Source: Clavibacter michiganensis (GTDB lineage: Bacteria; Actinomycetota; Actinomycetes; Actinomycetales; Microbacteriaceae). Taken from it: 64,000 bases of DNA. Below are positions 33,792 through 44,286 of this stretch, one piece after another. The stretch spans positions 1,426,001-1,490,000 of the forward strand of contig NZ_CP080437.1 of assembly GCF_021216655.1 (NCBI RefSeq), read 5' to 3'. The position numbers and the translations under genes were made by a program. Numbering within the stretch: the stretch's first letter is position 1; each line of letters starts with the position of its first letter. Below the pieces are notes generated by a model. It had not been told where the DNA came from, searched no databases, and worked only from the letters and a program-made list of their open reading frames with translations.

Positions 33792-34718
33792 GTGTTCGCG
33801 AACTACCTGATCGGCCTGCGCGAGGGCCTCGAGGCCGCGCTGGTCGTCACCATCCTCATCGCCTACGTCGTCAAGATCGGCCGCCGCGACGTGCTCGGCC
33901 GGCTCTGGCTCGGCGTCGGGCTCGCCGTCCTCCTCGCCCTGTCCGTCGGCGCGATCCTCACCTACGGCGCCTACGGGCTCACGTTCGAGGCGCAGGAGGC
34001 CATCGGCGGATCCCTCTCCATCGTCGCGACGGGCCTCGTCACCTGGATGGTGTTCTGGATGCTGCGCACCGCGAAGGACATGCGCTCCGAGCTGCAGGGC
34101 GCCGTCGACCGGGCCATCGCGGGCGCGGCGTGGGGCCTCGTCGCCGTCGCCTTCCTCGCGGTCGGCCGCGAGGGCATCGAGACGGCGCTGTTCCTCTGGT
34201 CGGCCGTGCAGGCCACCGGCGCCACCACGATGCCGCTCGTCGGCGCGGGCCTCGGGCTCGTCACCGCGGTCGCGCTCGGCTGGCTCGTCTACCGCGGGGT
34301 GCTCCGCATCGACCTCGCGCGCTTCTTCACCTGGACCGGCGCGCTCCTCATCGTCGTGGCGGGCGGCGTGCTCGCGTACGGCGTGCACGACCTGCAGGAG
34401 GCGGGGATCCTCCCCGGGCTCGGCGCGCTCGCGTTCGACGTCTCCGGCGCGGTCCCGCCCGGATCCTGGTACGGAACGCTCCTCAAGGGCACCGTCAACT
34501 TCTCCCCCGCCACCACCTGGCTCGAGGCGATCACGTGGGTGCTGTACGTCCTGCCCACGCTCGCCGTCTACCTCCGGCTCGCGCGGCGGGGACGCCGGGC
34601 GCACCCGGCGCCGTCCGACGCGGCGCCGTCCGTCGCGGCGCCGTCCGTCGCGGCGTCCGACGACGCTCCCGCGGACCTCGACCCGGCCCGCGTCGCCGAC
34701 GCGCCCGCCGCCCGCTGA
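33792..34718 (+). CDS. efeU: EfeU, FTR1-type ferrous/ferric iron permease
   Basis: The product is 308 residues from GTG 33792, with GGAGAGG 8 nt upstream. It has seven membrane helices and the two iron-binding motifs REGLE (near residue 10) and REGIE (near 126). These define the FTR1/EfeU family. It imports iron across the membrane with EfeO and EfeB. The cytoplasmic C-terminus is an Ala/Pro/Ser tail built on a 15-bp repeat (34606-34650). It is the first gene of efeUOB behind the iron box; 77 bp separate it from efeO. Confidence 0.95.
   Translation: MFANYLIGLREGLEAALVVTILIAYVVKIGRRDVLGRLWLGVGLAVLLALSVGAILTYGAYGLTFEAQEAIGGSLSIVATGLVTWMVFWMLRTAKDMRSELQGAVDRAIAGAAWGLVAVAFLAVGREGIETALFLWSAVQATGATTMPLVGAGLGLVTAVALGWLVYRGVLRIDLARFFTWTGALLIVVAGGVLAYGVHDLQEAGILPGLGALAFDVSGAVPPGSWYGTLLKGTVNFSPATTWLEAITWVLYVLPTLAVYLRLARRGRRAHPAPSDAAPSVAAPSVAASDDAPADLDPARVADAPAAR
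34606..34650 (+). repeat. 15-bp tandem repeat in the efeU 3' end, three copies
   Basis: Three consecutive copies of CGGCGCCGTCCGTCG (the first with GAC for GTC) plus a degenerate fourth encode the pentapeptide pattern AAPSV/AAPSD. The repeats are in frame and lie in the non-conserved C-terminal tail of the permease. Confidence 0.85.
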
Positions 34719-34795
34719 CCCGGCTGCTCCCCGCACCTCCCGCTCCCCTCCCCATCCACCGCCCGGCACCGCCGGCCCGTTCCCTACGAGGACAC

Positions 34796-36013
34796 ATGAA
34801 GCGCTCGACCCTCCCCGCCGCCGCCCTCCTCGCCGGCGCCGCCCTCGCCCTCTCCGGCTGCGTCGCGAACACCCCGACCGGATCCGCCGACACCGGTGCG
34901 GGTGCCGCGGCCGCCGGCTCCGGCGTCACGCAGCTCACGGTCGACAGCTCCGCCGACGCGTGCACCGTCTCCGCCGCCACAGCCCCCAGCGGCACGGTCT
35001 CGTTCCACGTCACGAACTCCACCGACCAGGTGACCGAGTTCTACCTGCTCGCGGACGACGGCCTCCGCATCGTCGGCGAGGTCGAGAACGTGAGCCCCGG
35101 GATCGAGCGCGACCTCGTGCTCACCGCCCAGCCCGGCAGCTACTACACCGTGTGCGAGCCCGGCATGGTCGGCGACGGCGTCGGCCGCGCGCCCTTCACC
35201 GTCACGGGCGACCAGGTCGCGCTCGCGGGCGACGCGGAGCAGCAGGGCCAGGACGCGGCCGCCACGTACCTCGCCTACGTCAAGGACCAGGTCGGCCGCC
35301 TCCTCCCGGCCACGCAGGAGTTCGCCGACGCGTACCTCGCGGGCGACGACGACAGGGCGCGCGCGCGCTACCCCACGGCCCGCGCGTACTACGAGCGCGT
35401 CGAGCCCGTCGCGGAGTCCTTCGGCGACCTCGACCCGGAGATCGACTTCCGCGAGGCCGACGTCGAGCCCGGCACCGAGTGGACCGGGTGGCACCGGATC
35501 GAGAAGGACCTCTGGCAGCCCTCTCCCGACGCGAACGGCGGCGACGTCTACACGCCGCTCGGCGCCGCGGATCGCGCGCACTTCGCCCAGGAGCTGACCA
35601 CCGACACGCAGAAGCTCTACGACGCGGTGCACGCGGACGGCTTCTCGGTCGACATCTCCACGGTCTCCAACGGCGCGGTCGGGCTGATGGACGAGGTCGC
35701 CTCCGGCAAGATCACCGGCGAAGAGGAGATCTGGTCGCACACCGACCTCTGGGACTTCCAGGCCAACCTCGAGGGCGCGCGGGTCGCGTACGAGGGCGTC
35801 CGCGACATCGTCGCGCCCAAGGACCCGCAGCTCGTGGCCACGCTCGACGCGCAGTTCGCGTCGCTCGAGAAGGAGCTCGCCGCGTACGGATCCCTCGAGA
35901 AGGGCTTCACGACCTACGACGAGCTCACCACGGACCAGGTCAAGGGCCTCGCGGACGGCGTCAACGCGCTGGCCGAGCCGCTGTCGAAGCTCACCGGCGC
36001 GCTCGTCGGCTGA
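34796..36013 (+). CDS. efeO: EfeO, cupredoxin-EfeM iron-binding lipoprotein
   Basis: The product is 405 residues. The signal peptide with lipobox ALSGC makes it a lipoprotein. A cupredoxin-like domain (about 45-140; VSFHVTNSTDQVTEF, YYTVCEPGM) precedes the M75/EfeM domain. The EfeM domain carries the metal motif HxxE in GWHRIEKDLW, and its helices include GLMDEVASGKITGEEE. EfeO delivers iron to EfeU. Its stop overlaps the efeB ATG, so the two are coupled. The ATG at 34796 lies after CGAGGACAC. Confidence 0.95.
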   Translation: MKRSTLPAAALLAGAALALSGCVANTPTGSADTGAGAAAAGSGVTQLTVDSSADACTVSAATAPSGTVSFHVTNSTDQVTEFYLLADDGLRIVGEVENVSPGIERDLVLTAQPGSYYTVCEPGMVGDGVGRAPFTVTGDQVALAGDAEQQGQDAAATYLAYVKDQVGRLLPATQEFADAYLAGDDDRARARYPTARAYYERVEPVAESFGDLDPEIDFREADVEPGTEWTGWHRIEKDLWQPSPDANGGDVYTPLGAADRAHFAQELTTDTQKLYDAVHADGFSVDISTVSNGAVGLMDEVASGKITGEEEIWSHTDLWDFQANLEGARVAYEGVRDIVAPKDPQLVATLDAQFASLEKELAAYGSLEKGFTTYDELTTDQVKGLADGVNALAEPLSKLTGALVG

Positions 36014-37335
36014 TGACGGACAACGAGACCACGGCAGCCGCCGACGCCCCCGCCACCCCGGCGCCCGCCGGCATCTCCCGCCGCGGGATCCTCGGCCTCC
36101 TCGGCGCGGGCGCGCTCGGCGGCGGCCTGGTCGGCTCCGCGGGCGGCGTCATGGCCGATCGCGCCTTCGCGGGCGCGCGCCAGGCCGCGGGCGGCGCCAC
36201 GTACGCGTTCCACGGCGCGCACCAGGCCGGGATCACGACGCCCGCCCAGGACCGCCTGCACTTCGCCGCGTTCGACGTCGCCGACATCGACCGCGCAGGC
36301 CTCGTCTCGCTCCTCGAGGACTGGAGCGCCGCGGCCGCGCGCATGACGGCGGGCGGATCCGCGGGCGCGCTCGGAGCGGTCGACGGACCGTACGACTCCC
36401 CGCCCGACGACACGGGCGAGGCGCTCGACCTGCCGCCCGCCGGCCTCACCATCACGTTCGGCCTCGGCCCGTCGCTGTTCACGACCGCCGACGGCGTCGA
36501 CCGCTTCGGCATCGCCGACCGCCGCCCCGCCGCGCTCGTCGACCTGCCGCGCTTCCCCGGCGAGGCGCTCGTCCCGCAGGCCACGGGCGGCGACCTCTGC
36601 ATCCAGGCCTGCAGCGACGACCCGCAGGTGGCCGTGCACGCGATCCGCAACCTCTCGCGGATCGCGTTCGGCCGGGCCTCCATCCGGTGGTCGCAGCTCG
36701 GATTCGGCCGCACGTCGTCGACGAGCCGCGCGCAGGTCACGCCGCGGAACCTCTTCGGCTTCAAGGACGGCACCGCGAACGTCAAGTCCGAGGACACGCG
36801 CCAGGTCGATGAGCACGTCTGGGCCGACGCGGGCTCCTCCCCCGCCGAGGCCTGGATGCAGGGCGGCTCCTACCTCGTCGCCCGCCGCATCCGCATGACG
36901 ATCGAGACGTGGGACCGCTCGTCGCTCCGCGAGCAGGAGCGCGTGGTCGGCCGCACGAAGGGATCCGGCGCGCCCCTCAGCGGCGGCACCGAGATGACCG
37001 CGCCCGACTTCCACGCCACCGGGCGCGCCGGCGCACCGCTCATCGACCCCGCCTCGCACGTGCGCCTCGCGCACCCGGACGCCAACGACGGCGCGGTGCT
37101 CCTCCGCCGCGGCTACAACTTCGTCGACGGCAACGACGACCTGGGGCGGCTCAACGCGGGCCTGTTCTTCCTGGCGTTCCAGCGGGATCCGCGCACGCAG
37201 TTCATCCCCATCCAGCGGAGCCTCGCCCGCGACGCGATGAACGAGTACCTGCGGCACGTCGGCAGCGGGATCTGGGCGGTGCCGCCGGGTGCCTCGCGCG
37301 ACGGCTACGTCGGGGAGACGCTCTTCGCCTCCTGA
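36013..37335 (+). CDS. efeB: EfeB, Tat-exported Dyp-type heme peroxidase
   Basis: The product is 440 residues. A twin-arginine signal (SRRGILGLLGAGALGGG, Arg23-Arg24) sends the folded heme protein outside. The Dyp hallmark GxxDG is in FGFKDGTAN. The proximal heme His is expected in the C-terminal half, and the conserved Arg in LLRRGYNFVDG. The C-terminus FFLAFQRDPRTQFIPIQRSL is typical of EfeB/YcdB. It oxidises Fe(II) or frees iron from heme for the EfeUO permease. It is the last gene of the operon, followed by a hairpin. Confidence 0.95.
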   Translation: MTDNETTAAADAPATPAPAGISRRGILGLLGAGALGGGLVGSAGGVMADRAFAGARQAAGGATYAFHGAHQAGITTPAQDRLHFAAFDVADIDRAGLVSLLEDWSAAAARMTAGGSAGALGAVDGPYDSPPDDTGEALDLPPAGLTITFGLGPSLFTTADGVDRFGIADRRPAALVDLPRFPGEALVPQATGGDLCIQACSDDPQVAVHAIRNLSRIAFGRASIRWSQLGFGRTSSTSRAQVTPRNLFGFKDGTANVKSEDTRQVDEHVWADAGSSPAEAWMQGGSYLVARRIRMTIETWDRSSLREQERVVGRTKGSGAPLSGGTEMTAPDFHATGRAGAPLIDPASHVRLAHPDANDGAVLLRRGYNFVDGNDDLGRLNAGLFFLAFQRDPRTQFIPIQRSLARDAMNEYLRHVGSGIWAVPPGASRDGYVGETLFAS

Positions 37336-37340
37336 TCCGG

Positions 37341-37371
37341 CGCGGCCGGCCGGCCGGGGCCTCCGGCCGCG
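37341..37371. terminator. Hairpin between efeB and a convergent lipoprotein gene
   Basis: CGCGGCCGG (37341-37349) pairs with CCGGCCGCG (37363-37371) around a 13-nt loop. It sits 6 nt after the efeB stop and 4 nt before the end of the convergent gene, so it could serve both directions. Confidence 0.6.
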
Positions 37372-37375
37372 GGTC

Positions 37376-37885
37376 TCAGCCCGCGGGCATCACCACGTAT
37401 GTGGCGACCGGGGATCCGAGGTCGGCCGAGACCGTGACGATGACGGAGTACGCGTCGGTGGTGAACCGCCCGTAGCCGCTCTGCGCGTCGCCCGTCACGT
37501 CGCTCGACGCGTAGCCGGCGGCCTCGAGGCGCGCCCGGGCGTCGGCGAACCCGCCCTCGACATCCGGCACGGCGACCTGCGCCACCCAGCCGGCGTCCTC
37601 CGGGGCGGCTCCCCCGCCGAGCAGCTTGCCCTCGGCGAAGGGCACGGCGTCCGTCGGGAACGAGGGCGGCACGTGGCCGTCCGTCGACACCTGGACCTTG
37701 CCGAGCGTGTCGCCGATCACGTCCTCGACGCTGTGGCGCACCTGCTTCGCGCCCTCGTGCGCGGCGTCACGGACGACCTCGCCCACCTGGCTGCATCCGG
37801 CGAGCACGAGGCCGGGAACCAGGACGAGCCCGGCCGCCAGCCCCCTCCTGCGGAGGGATCTGGTGGACGGGCTCGTCGGGGTCAT
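37376..37885 (-). CDS. Small secreted lipoprotein of unknown function
   Basis: The product is 169 residues. The signal peptide ends in lipobox VLAGC. The mature part starts with an amphipathic segment (VGEVVRDAAHEGAKQVRHSVEDV) and continues into a compact alpha/beta-looking region. That region includes FADARARLEAAGY, a pattern seen in small secreted actinobacterial domains. I recognise no enzyme motif. It begins 6 bp after the typA stop with a weak ribosome-binding site inside typA, so it is probably co-transcribed with typA. Any functional link is unproven. Confidence 0.75.
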   Translation of the reverse strand: MTPTSPSTRSLRRRGLAAGLVLVPGLVLAGCSQVGEVVRDAAHEGAKQVRHSVEDVIGDTLGKVQVSTDGHVPPSFPTDAVPFAEGKLLGGGAAPEDAGWVAQVAVPDVEGGFADARARLEAAGYASSDVTGDAQSGYGRFTTDAYSVIVTVSADLGSPVATYVVMPAG

Positions 37886-37891
37886 GCTGCG

Positions 37892-39799
<1,908 letters not shown>

Positions 39800-39886
39800 A
39801 GTGCTGTCCTTCAGTGGAGAGGGTGCCGGCCTTGTCATCAAGGGAGGAGGGCGAAGAGCCGCCGTCTGCTATTCCCAGCGACCACC

Positions 39887-39915
39887 AGCCTACCGTGCCG
39901 ATGCAAACCGGGTCA
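39887..39915 (-). promoter_or_regulatory. Candidate typA promoter
   Basis: Minus strand: -35 TGACCC (39910-39915), 17-bp spacer, -10 TAGGCT (39887-39892). The -35 overlaps the last codon of the upstream substrate-binding protein gene. The predicted leader is about 80 nt. Confidence 0.4.
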
Positions 39916-41766
39916 GGGAGCGTCGCGCGACAGCGTCCAGCGCCAGGCGTCGTCGAGGATCCCGGCCTGGTGCGGCGACACCTGGACCCCGCCGATCCCG
40001 TCCCGCGCGGCCGCGAGCGCGGGCAGCTGGTAGAGAGGCAGGCCGGCACGGTCGCCGTACATGCGGCGGTCCAGGCGCAGGAGCAGCTCGTCGCGCGCGT
40101 CCTGGTCCTCGGTGCGGCTGAGCGACGCGAAGAGGGACGCGACGTCGGGGTCGGCCGTCGCCTGGCCGTCGCGGGCGTCGGCGCGCGCCTCGTGCGCGGC
40201 GCGGATGCCGGCGACGGACGGGTACGCGTCCTGGGAGGAGAGGAGCGCGACGTCGTAGGCGCCCGGCTGGTCGAGCACGCTCTCCCACTGCGGGGTCGAG
40301 CAGTCGGTCACGACGAAGCCGGCCTTCTCGGCGGAGTCGCGGATCGCCTCGAACGCGGCCACGCGGCGGGGGTCGGCGGGGTCGTAGAGCACGCAGACCT
40401 CGGGCGCCGTGCGGCCGACCGAGGCGAGCAGCTGCCGCGCCTCGTCGAGGTCGACGTCGTCGAAGCGGCTGGACCCGTTGGCGCGCACCTGGTCGTCGTA
40501 CCCGTCGGATCCGGGCGCGAGCACGAAGGAGTCGCGCGTCGTGGCGTCGGGATCCGCCGGCAGCGCGGCCTGGCGGACGATCGTGTCCCGCGGGACGGTG
40601 GAGAGGAACGCGGTGCGCACCGCGACGTCCGACATGGCCGGGTCGCGCGCGCCGAGGGTCTGGAGGTCGAGCCGCTCCCAGGAGCCGGCGGATCCGCGCA
40701 CGACCTGCACGCCGGCGATCCCGGACAGCGCGTCGGACACCTCCGCGTCGGCCTCGGGCGCGATGACGTCGACCTCGCCCGCCTGGAGCGCGGCGACGGC
40801 GGCGCCGGGATCCTCGATGGTCGACACGACGATGCGCTCGACCGACGGCCGGTGCAGCCCCGTGTAGAAGCGGTTGGCGCGCAGCGTGATGGAGGTCCCC
40901 GGGTCGATCGACTCGATGGCGTACGGGCCGGATCCCACCGCGCGATCCGGGTGCGCGGCGATCTCGGCCACGCCGAACCCGCGGTTCCACGCGTCGGAGA
41001 TGGGCGAGAGGAGCTCGGGCGCGCGATCCTGCACGGCGTCCACGAGCGTCTGCTTCGCGCGGCCCGGGCTCGACATGTCGAGCGCGAGCTGCACCACGCT
41101 GTGCGCGGGCAGGCCCACCTCGAAGGCGAGCCGCCAGTCGGGCGCGTACTCGTCGAAGACCATGGTGATAGACCTGCCGCCGTCGCCGATCTCGGGCGTG
41201 CCGGTGACGTGAGAGAGCGTCTCGTCCGCGGCCGCGTCGAAGTAGACGGTCTGCTCCGGCAGCGGACCCGTGTAGCCGCCCGTCGTCTCGTCCACGTACC
41301 CGGACGGGTCGAAGCCGGGCGTGTCGAGCGCGCCGGACCCGGCGGCCCAGGCGAGCAGGAGGTCCGCCGCGTCGACGGGCTCCCCGTCGGACCAGCGGAC
41401 GCCCTCGGCGACGGTGTACTCGACCGTGAACGGGTCGCGCGAGACGACCTTCGCGGTCCCGTAGCCCGGGTCGGCGGCGACGGTGCCGTCCGCGGCGACC
41501 TCGGAGAACCGCGAGTTCGTCGCGTGCACGATCTCCCGGTTGCCGTCGGTGCCACCCGTGCGCGACGCCGCGTTGTATGAGGTGAAGGAGGTGGGGACCG
41601 CGGCGCGGATCTCGGTGTCGGCCACCATCCCGGTGGTCGGCGAGCAGGCGGCGAGGCCGACGACGAGCGCCAGCGCGACGGCGGCGGATGCGCCCCGGAC
41701 GGCCCGGCGGATCCCTCGCGGGCGCCGGGCTCGTACGGCCCCGGGGCCTCGCGTGTCGCTGTCCAT
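39913..41766 (-). CDS. Peptide-type ABC transporter substrate-binding lipoprotein (SBP family 5), copy 1
   Basis: The product is 617 residues. The lipobox is GLAAC after a basic signal start. Family 5 features include WSDGEPVDAADLLLAW, the long two-lobed fold, GSGPYAIESIDPGTSITLRAN, and AAVAALQAGEVDVIAPEA. It should capture oligopeptides or a similar large solute outside the membrane. It lies downstream of the DppD-DppF ATPase gene but behind a strong hairpin. Its own TAGGAT -10 ends 8 nt before the ATG, so it is transcribed separately and nearly leaderless. It is clearly paralogous to the second binding protein at 47189-49024. Confidence 0.9.
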   Translation of the reverse strand: MDSDTRGPGAVRARRPRGIRRAVRGASAAVALALVVGLAACSPTTGMVADTEIRAAVPTSFTSYNAASRTGGTDGNREIVHATNSRFSEVAADGTVAADPGYGTAKVVSRDPFTVEYTVAEGVRWSDGEPVDAADLLLAWAAGSGALDTPGFDPSGYVDETTGGYTGPLPEQTVYFDAAADETLSHVTGTPEIGDGGRSITMVFDEYAPDWRLAFEVGLPAHSVVQLALDMSSPGRAKQTLVDAVQDRAPELLSPISDAWNRGFGVAEIAAHPDRAVGSGPYAIESIDPGTSITLRANRFYTGLHRPSVERIVVSTIEDPGAAVAALQAGEVDVIAPEADAEVSDALSGIAGVQVVRGSAGSWERLDLQTLGARDPAMSDVAVRTAFLSTVPRDTIVRQAALPADPDATTRDSFVLAPGSDGYDDQVRANGSSRFDDVDLDEARQLLASVGRTAPEVCVLYDPADPRRVAAFEAIRDSAEKAGFVVTDCSTPQWESVLDQPGAYDVALLSSQDAYPSVAGIRAAHEARADARDGQATADPDVASLFASLSRTEDQDARDELLLRLDRRMYGDRAGLPLYQLPALAAARDGIGGVQVSPHQAGILDDAWRWTLSRDAP

Positions 41767-41774
41767 CGCCGTCG

Positions 41775-41780
41775 ATCCTA
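41775..41780 (-). promoter_or_regulatory. -10 element of the copy-1 substrate-binding protein, near-leaderless
   Basis: TAGGAT on the minus strand ends eight bases before the ATG at 41766, so +1 falls about two bases before the start codon. There is no Shine-Dalgarno sequence. Confidence 0.45.
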
Positions 41781-41797
41781 CGCGAGCGCCACGACGA

Positions 41798-41846
41798 GGC
41801 CCGCCGCCCGCGCGCCCCCGCGAGGGGGTGCGACGGACGGCGGGCC
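41798..41846 (-). terminator. Strong two-part hairpin after the fused ABC ATPase gene
   Basis: GGCCCGCCG (41798-41806) pairs with CGGCGGGCC (41838-41846). Inside it, CCCCC and GGGGG (41815-41828) form a second stem. It lies just after the ATPase stop and before the next gene's promoter. Confidence 0.6.
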
Positions 41847-41864
41847 GGGTCGTGCAGGAGCGGA

Positions 41865-43556
41865 TCAGGCCGCGGGCGGCTGCTGGTCGCGCAGCTCCTC
41901 GCGACGCTCGCGGCGCTCCTTCTGCTGGTCGGGATCCGGCAGCGGCACCGCGGCGATGAGCTTCTGCGTGTACGGGTGCTGCGGGTTGCGCAGGATCGAC
42001 TCCGTCGGCCCCTGCTCGACGATCTTGCCGTGGTTCATCACGACGATGCGGTCGGCGAGCAGGTCGACCACCGCGAGGTCGTGGCTCACGAACAGGCACG
42101 CGAACTGCAGCTCCTTCTGGATCTCCTGCAGCAGCGCGAGCACGCGGGCCTGCACCGACACGTCGAGCGCCGAGGTGGGCTCGTCGGCGACGAGCACCTT
42201 GGGTCGCAGCGCGAGCGCCCGGGCGATGCCGACGCGCTGGCGCTGTCCGCCGGAGAGCTCGTTCGGGTACCGGTTGCGGAAGCTGCGGGGCAGCTCGACC
42301 TGCTCGAGGAGCTCCTCGACCCGGTCGCTCTGCTGCTTCTTCGAGAACTGGCCCGAGAGCTCGAGCGGCTCGCCGATGCTCTGGCCGATGGGCCAGCGCG
42401 GGTTGAGCGAGGAGCCCGGATCCTGGAACACGATGCCGATCTCGCGGCGGACGGCCCGGAGGTCCTTCGCCGAGATGCCGGTCATGCGGCGACCCGCGAC
42501 GGTGAGCTCGCCGCCCGCGACGGGCAGCAGGCCGACCGCGGCACGCGCGATCGTGGTCTTGCCGGATCCCGACTCCCCCACGACTCCGACGACCTCGCCC
42601 GGGTGGATGTCGAACGAGGCGCCCGTGACCGCCCGGAACGCCGGCACGCGACCGAGCTTCGGGTAGTCGATGTCCACGTCCTTGAGGGAGATGGCGGGCT
42701 CCGTGGTGCGCTCCGTGACCTCGACCTGCGAGGCCTCGCCCGTGCCGAGGTGCGGCACCGACGCGAGCAGCTGCTTCGTGTACGGGTCCTTCGGCGACTG
42801 GAAGATCTCGCGCACCGAGCCGCGCTCGACGATGCGGCCGCTCTTCATGACGATGACGTTCGTCGCGAGGTCGGCCACCACGCCCATGTCGTGCGTGATG
42901 ATCACGATCGCGCTGTTGAGGCGCTGGTGGAGCTTGCGCAGCAGGTCGAGGATCTCGGCCTGGATCGTCACGTCGAGCGCCGTGGTGGGCTCGTCCGCGA
43001 TGAGCATGTCGGGGTCGCACGAGAGCGACTGCGCGATCATCGCGCGCTGGCGCTGGCCGCCCGACAGCTGGTGCGGATAGGAGTCGAACGCCTTCTCGGG
43101 ATCCGGCATCTCGACGAGCTTCAGCAGCTCCAGCGCGCGCACCTTGGCGGCCGACGGGATCATCGAGTTGTGGACCCGCAGGGCCTCCACGATCTGGAAG
43201 CCCACGGTGTACACGGGGTTGAGCGCCGTCATCGGCTCCTGGAAGATCACGGCGATGTCGTTGCCGCGCGCCTTCCGGAGCGTCGCCTGGTCGGCGCCGA
43301 CCATCTCGACGCCCTTGAGCTTCGCGCTCCCCCGGACCCGGCCGTTCTTGGGCAGCAGGCCGAGCAGCGACATGGAGCTCACGGACTTGCCGGAGCCGGA
43401 CTCGCCGACGATCGCGAGCACCTCGCCCGGGTTGACCTTGTAGTCCAGGTCGACGGCCGCGGGGATCCACTCGTCGCCGACCCAGAAGTCGACGCCGAGG
43501 CCGGAGACCTCGAGGATGGGGACGATCTCGTCCGACCCGTTCGCGTGAGCGGTCAT
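41865..43556 (-). CDS. Fused DppD-DppF-type ABC transporter ATP-binding protein
   Basis: The product is 563 residues with two complete ABC ATPase domains in one chain. The first has Walker [10 protein letters not shown] near residue 42, signature [15 protein letters not shown] and Walker [12 protein letters not shown]. The second has GESGSGKTT near 335, [15 protein letters not shown] and [10 protein letters not shown]. Each ends in the oligopeptide-transporter C-terminal motif ([30 protein letters not shown]). It powers the peptide importer whose permeases lie upstream at 44287-47010. The ATG at 43556 is chosen for AGGAGG 7 nt upstream, over a start 16 codons earlier. A plus-strand gene separates it from the permeases. 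Confidence 0.95.
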   Translation of the reverse strand: MTAHANGSDEIVPILEVSGLGVDFWVGDEWIPAAVDLDYKVNPGEVLAIVGESGSGKSVSSMSLLGLLPKNGRVRGSAKLKGVEMVGADQATLRKARGNDIAVIFQEPMTALNPVYTVGFQIVEALRVHNSMIPSAAKVRALELLKLVEMPDPEKAFDSYPHQLSGGQRQRAMIAQSLSCDPDMLIADEPTTALDVTIQAEILDLLRKLHQRLNSAIVIITHDMGVVADLATNVIVMKSGRIVERGSVREIFQSPKDPYTKQLLASVPHLGTGEASQVEVTERTTEPAISLKDVDIDYPKLGRVPAFRAVTGASFDIHPGEVVGVVGESGSGKTTIARAAVGLLPVAGGELTVAGRRMTGISAKDLRAVRREIGIVFQDPGSSLNPRWPIGQSIGEPLELSGQFSKKQQSDRVEELLEQVELPRSFRNRYPNELSGGQRQRVGIARALALRPKVLVADEPTSALDVSVQARVLALLQEIQKELQFACLFVSHDLAVVDLLADRIVVMNHGKIVEQGPTESILRNPQHPYTQKLIAAVPLPDPDQQKERRERREELRDQQPPAA

Positions 43557-43621
43557 GCTGCGGCCTCCTGGCTGCTGGAAGTGGGGATGTCGAGGGGCGT
43601 CCACGCGGGCCGTGGGACGAT

Positions 43622-44233
43622 GTGGCCATGGATCAGCCCGTCGTCATCCGCCCGTCGTTCGGACGCCTGCTGACCGTGATCGTCTCGGCGATCGCGGTCC
43701 TGGTGCTCGTGAGCACCGTGGTCGGGGGTCGGGCCGACCTCCTGCCGACGGCGGTGTGGGGCCCGGTGATGCTGGCCTACGTCTCGTGGCTCGTCTTCTG
43801 GCACCCGCGGGTGCGCATCGCGACCGAGGGCGTCGAGATCCGCAACGTCTTCCGCACGCACGACATCTCGTGGCCCGCGATCCGCGACGTGGACACCAAG
43901 TGGGCCCTCAACGTCACGACCGCGCACGAGCGCGTCACGGCGTGGGCCGCGCCCGCGCCCGGCCGCCACTCGAACGCCTACATCACCACGAAGGAGGAGA
44001 AGATCCAGCCGTACCTCAGCGCCATGATGCAGGACGCGCGCCGCGGCGACCTCCCCCGCACCGACTCCGGCGACGCCGCCACGGTGATCCGCCTGCGCCT
44101 GGCCGACCTCCGCGAGGCGGGCCACCTGGGCGGCCCGATCGAGGAGGAGGGCCGGCGCGTGCGCACGCACTGGGCGGAGATCGCCGTGCTCGCGGCCCTC
44201 GTCGTCGCGACGGTGCTGACCGGCCTGATCTGA
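43622..44233 (+). CDS. PH-like domain membrane protein (bacterial PH/DUF-type), opposite strand inside the ABC operon
   Basis: The product is 203 residues from GTG 43622 (or ATG 43628). Two membrane helices lie at about 13-55. Then comes a bacterial PH-like unit with the pattern RIATEGVEIRNVFRTHDISWPAIRDVD and TAWAAPAP, typical of bPH proteins. A cytoplasmic stretch and a last helix (about 182-200) follow. Its role is not known; related proteins are small membrane proteins near envelope genes. It lies between and opposite to the permease and ATPase genes of the peptide transporter, with 53-65 bp on either side. Confidence 0.8.
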   Translation: MAMDQPVVIRPSFGRLLTVIVSAIAVLVLVSTVVGGRADLLPTAVWGPVMLAYVSWLVFWHPRVRIATEGVEIRNVFRTHDISWPAIRDVDTKWALNVTTAHERVTAWAAPAPGRHSNAYITTKEEKIQPYLSAMMQDARRGDLPRTDSGDAATVIRLRLADLREAGHLGGPIEEEGRRVRTHWAEIAVLAALVVATVLTGLI

Positions 44234-44286
44234 GGCGCGGCCCGCGGTACGCATGCGGCTGAGGGCCCGGCTCACCGCCGGGACCG

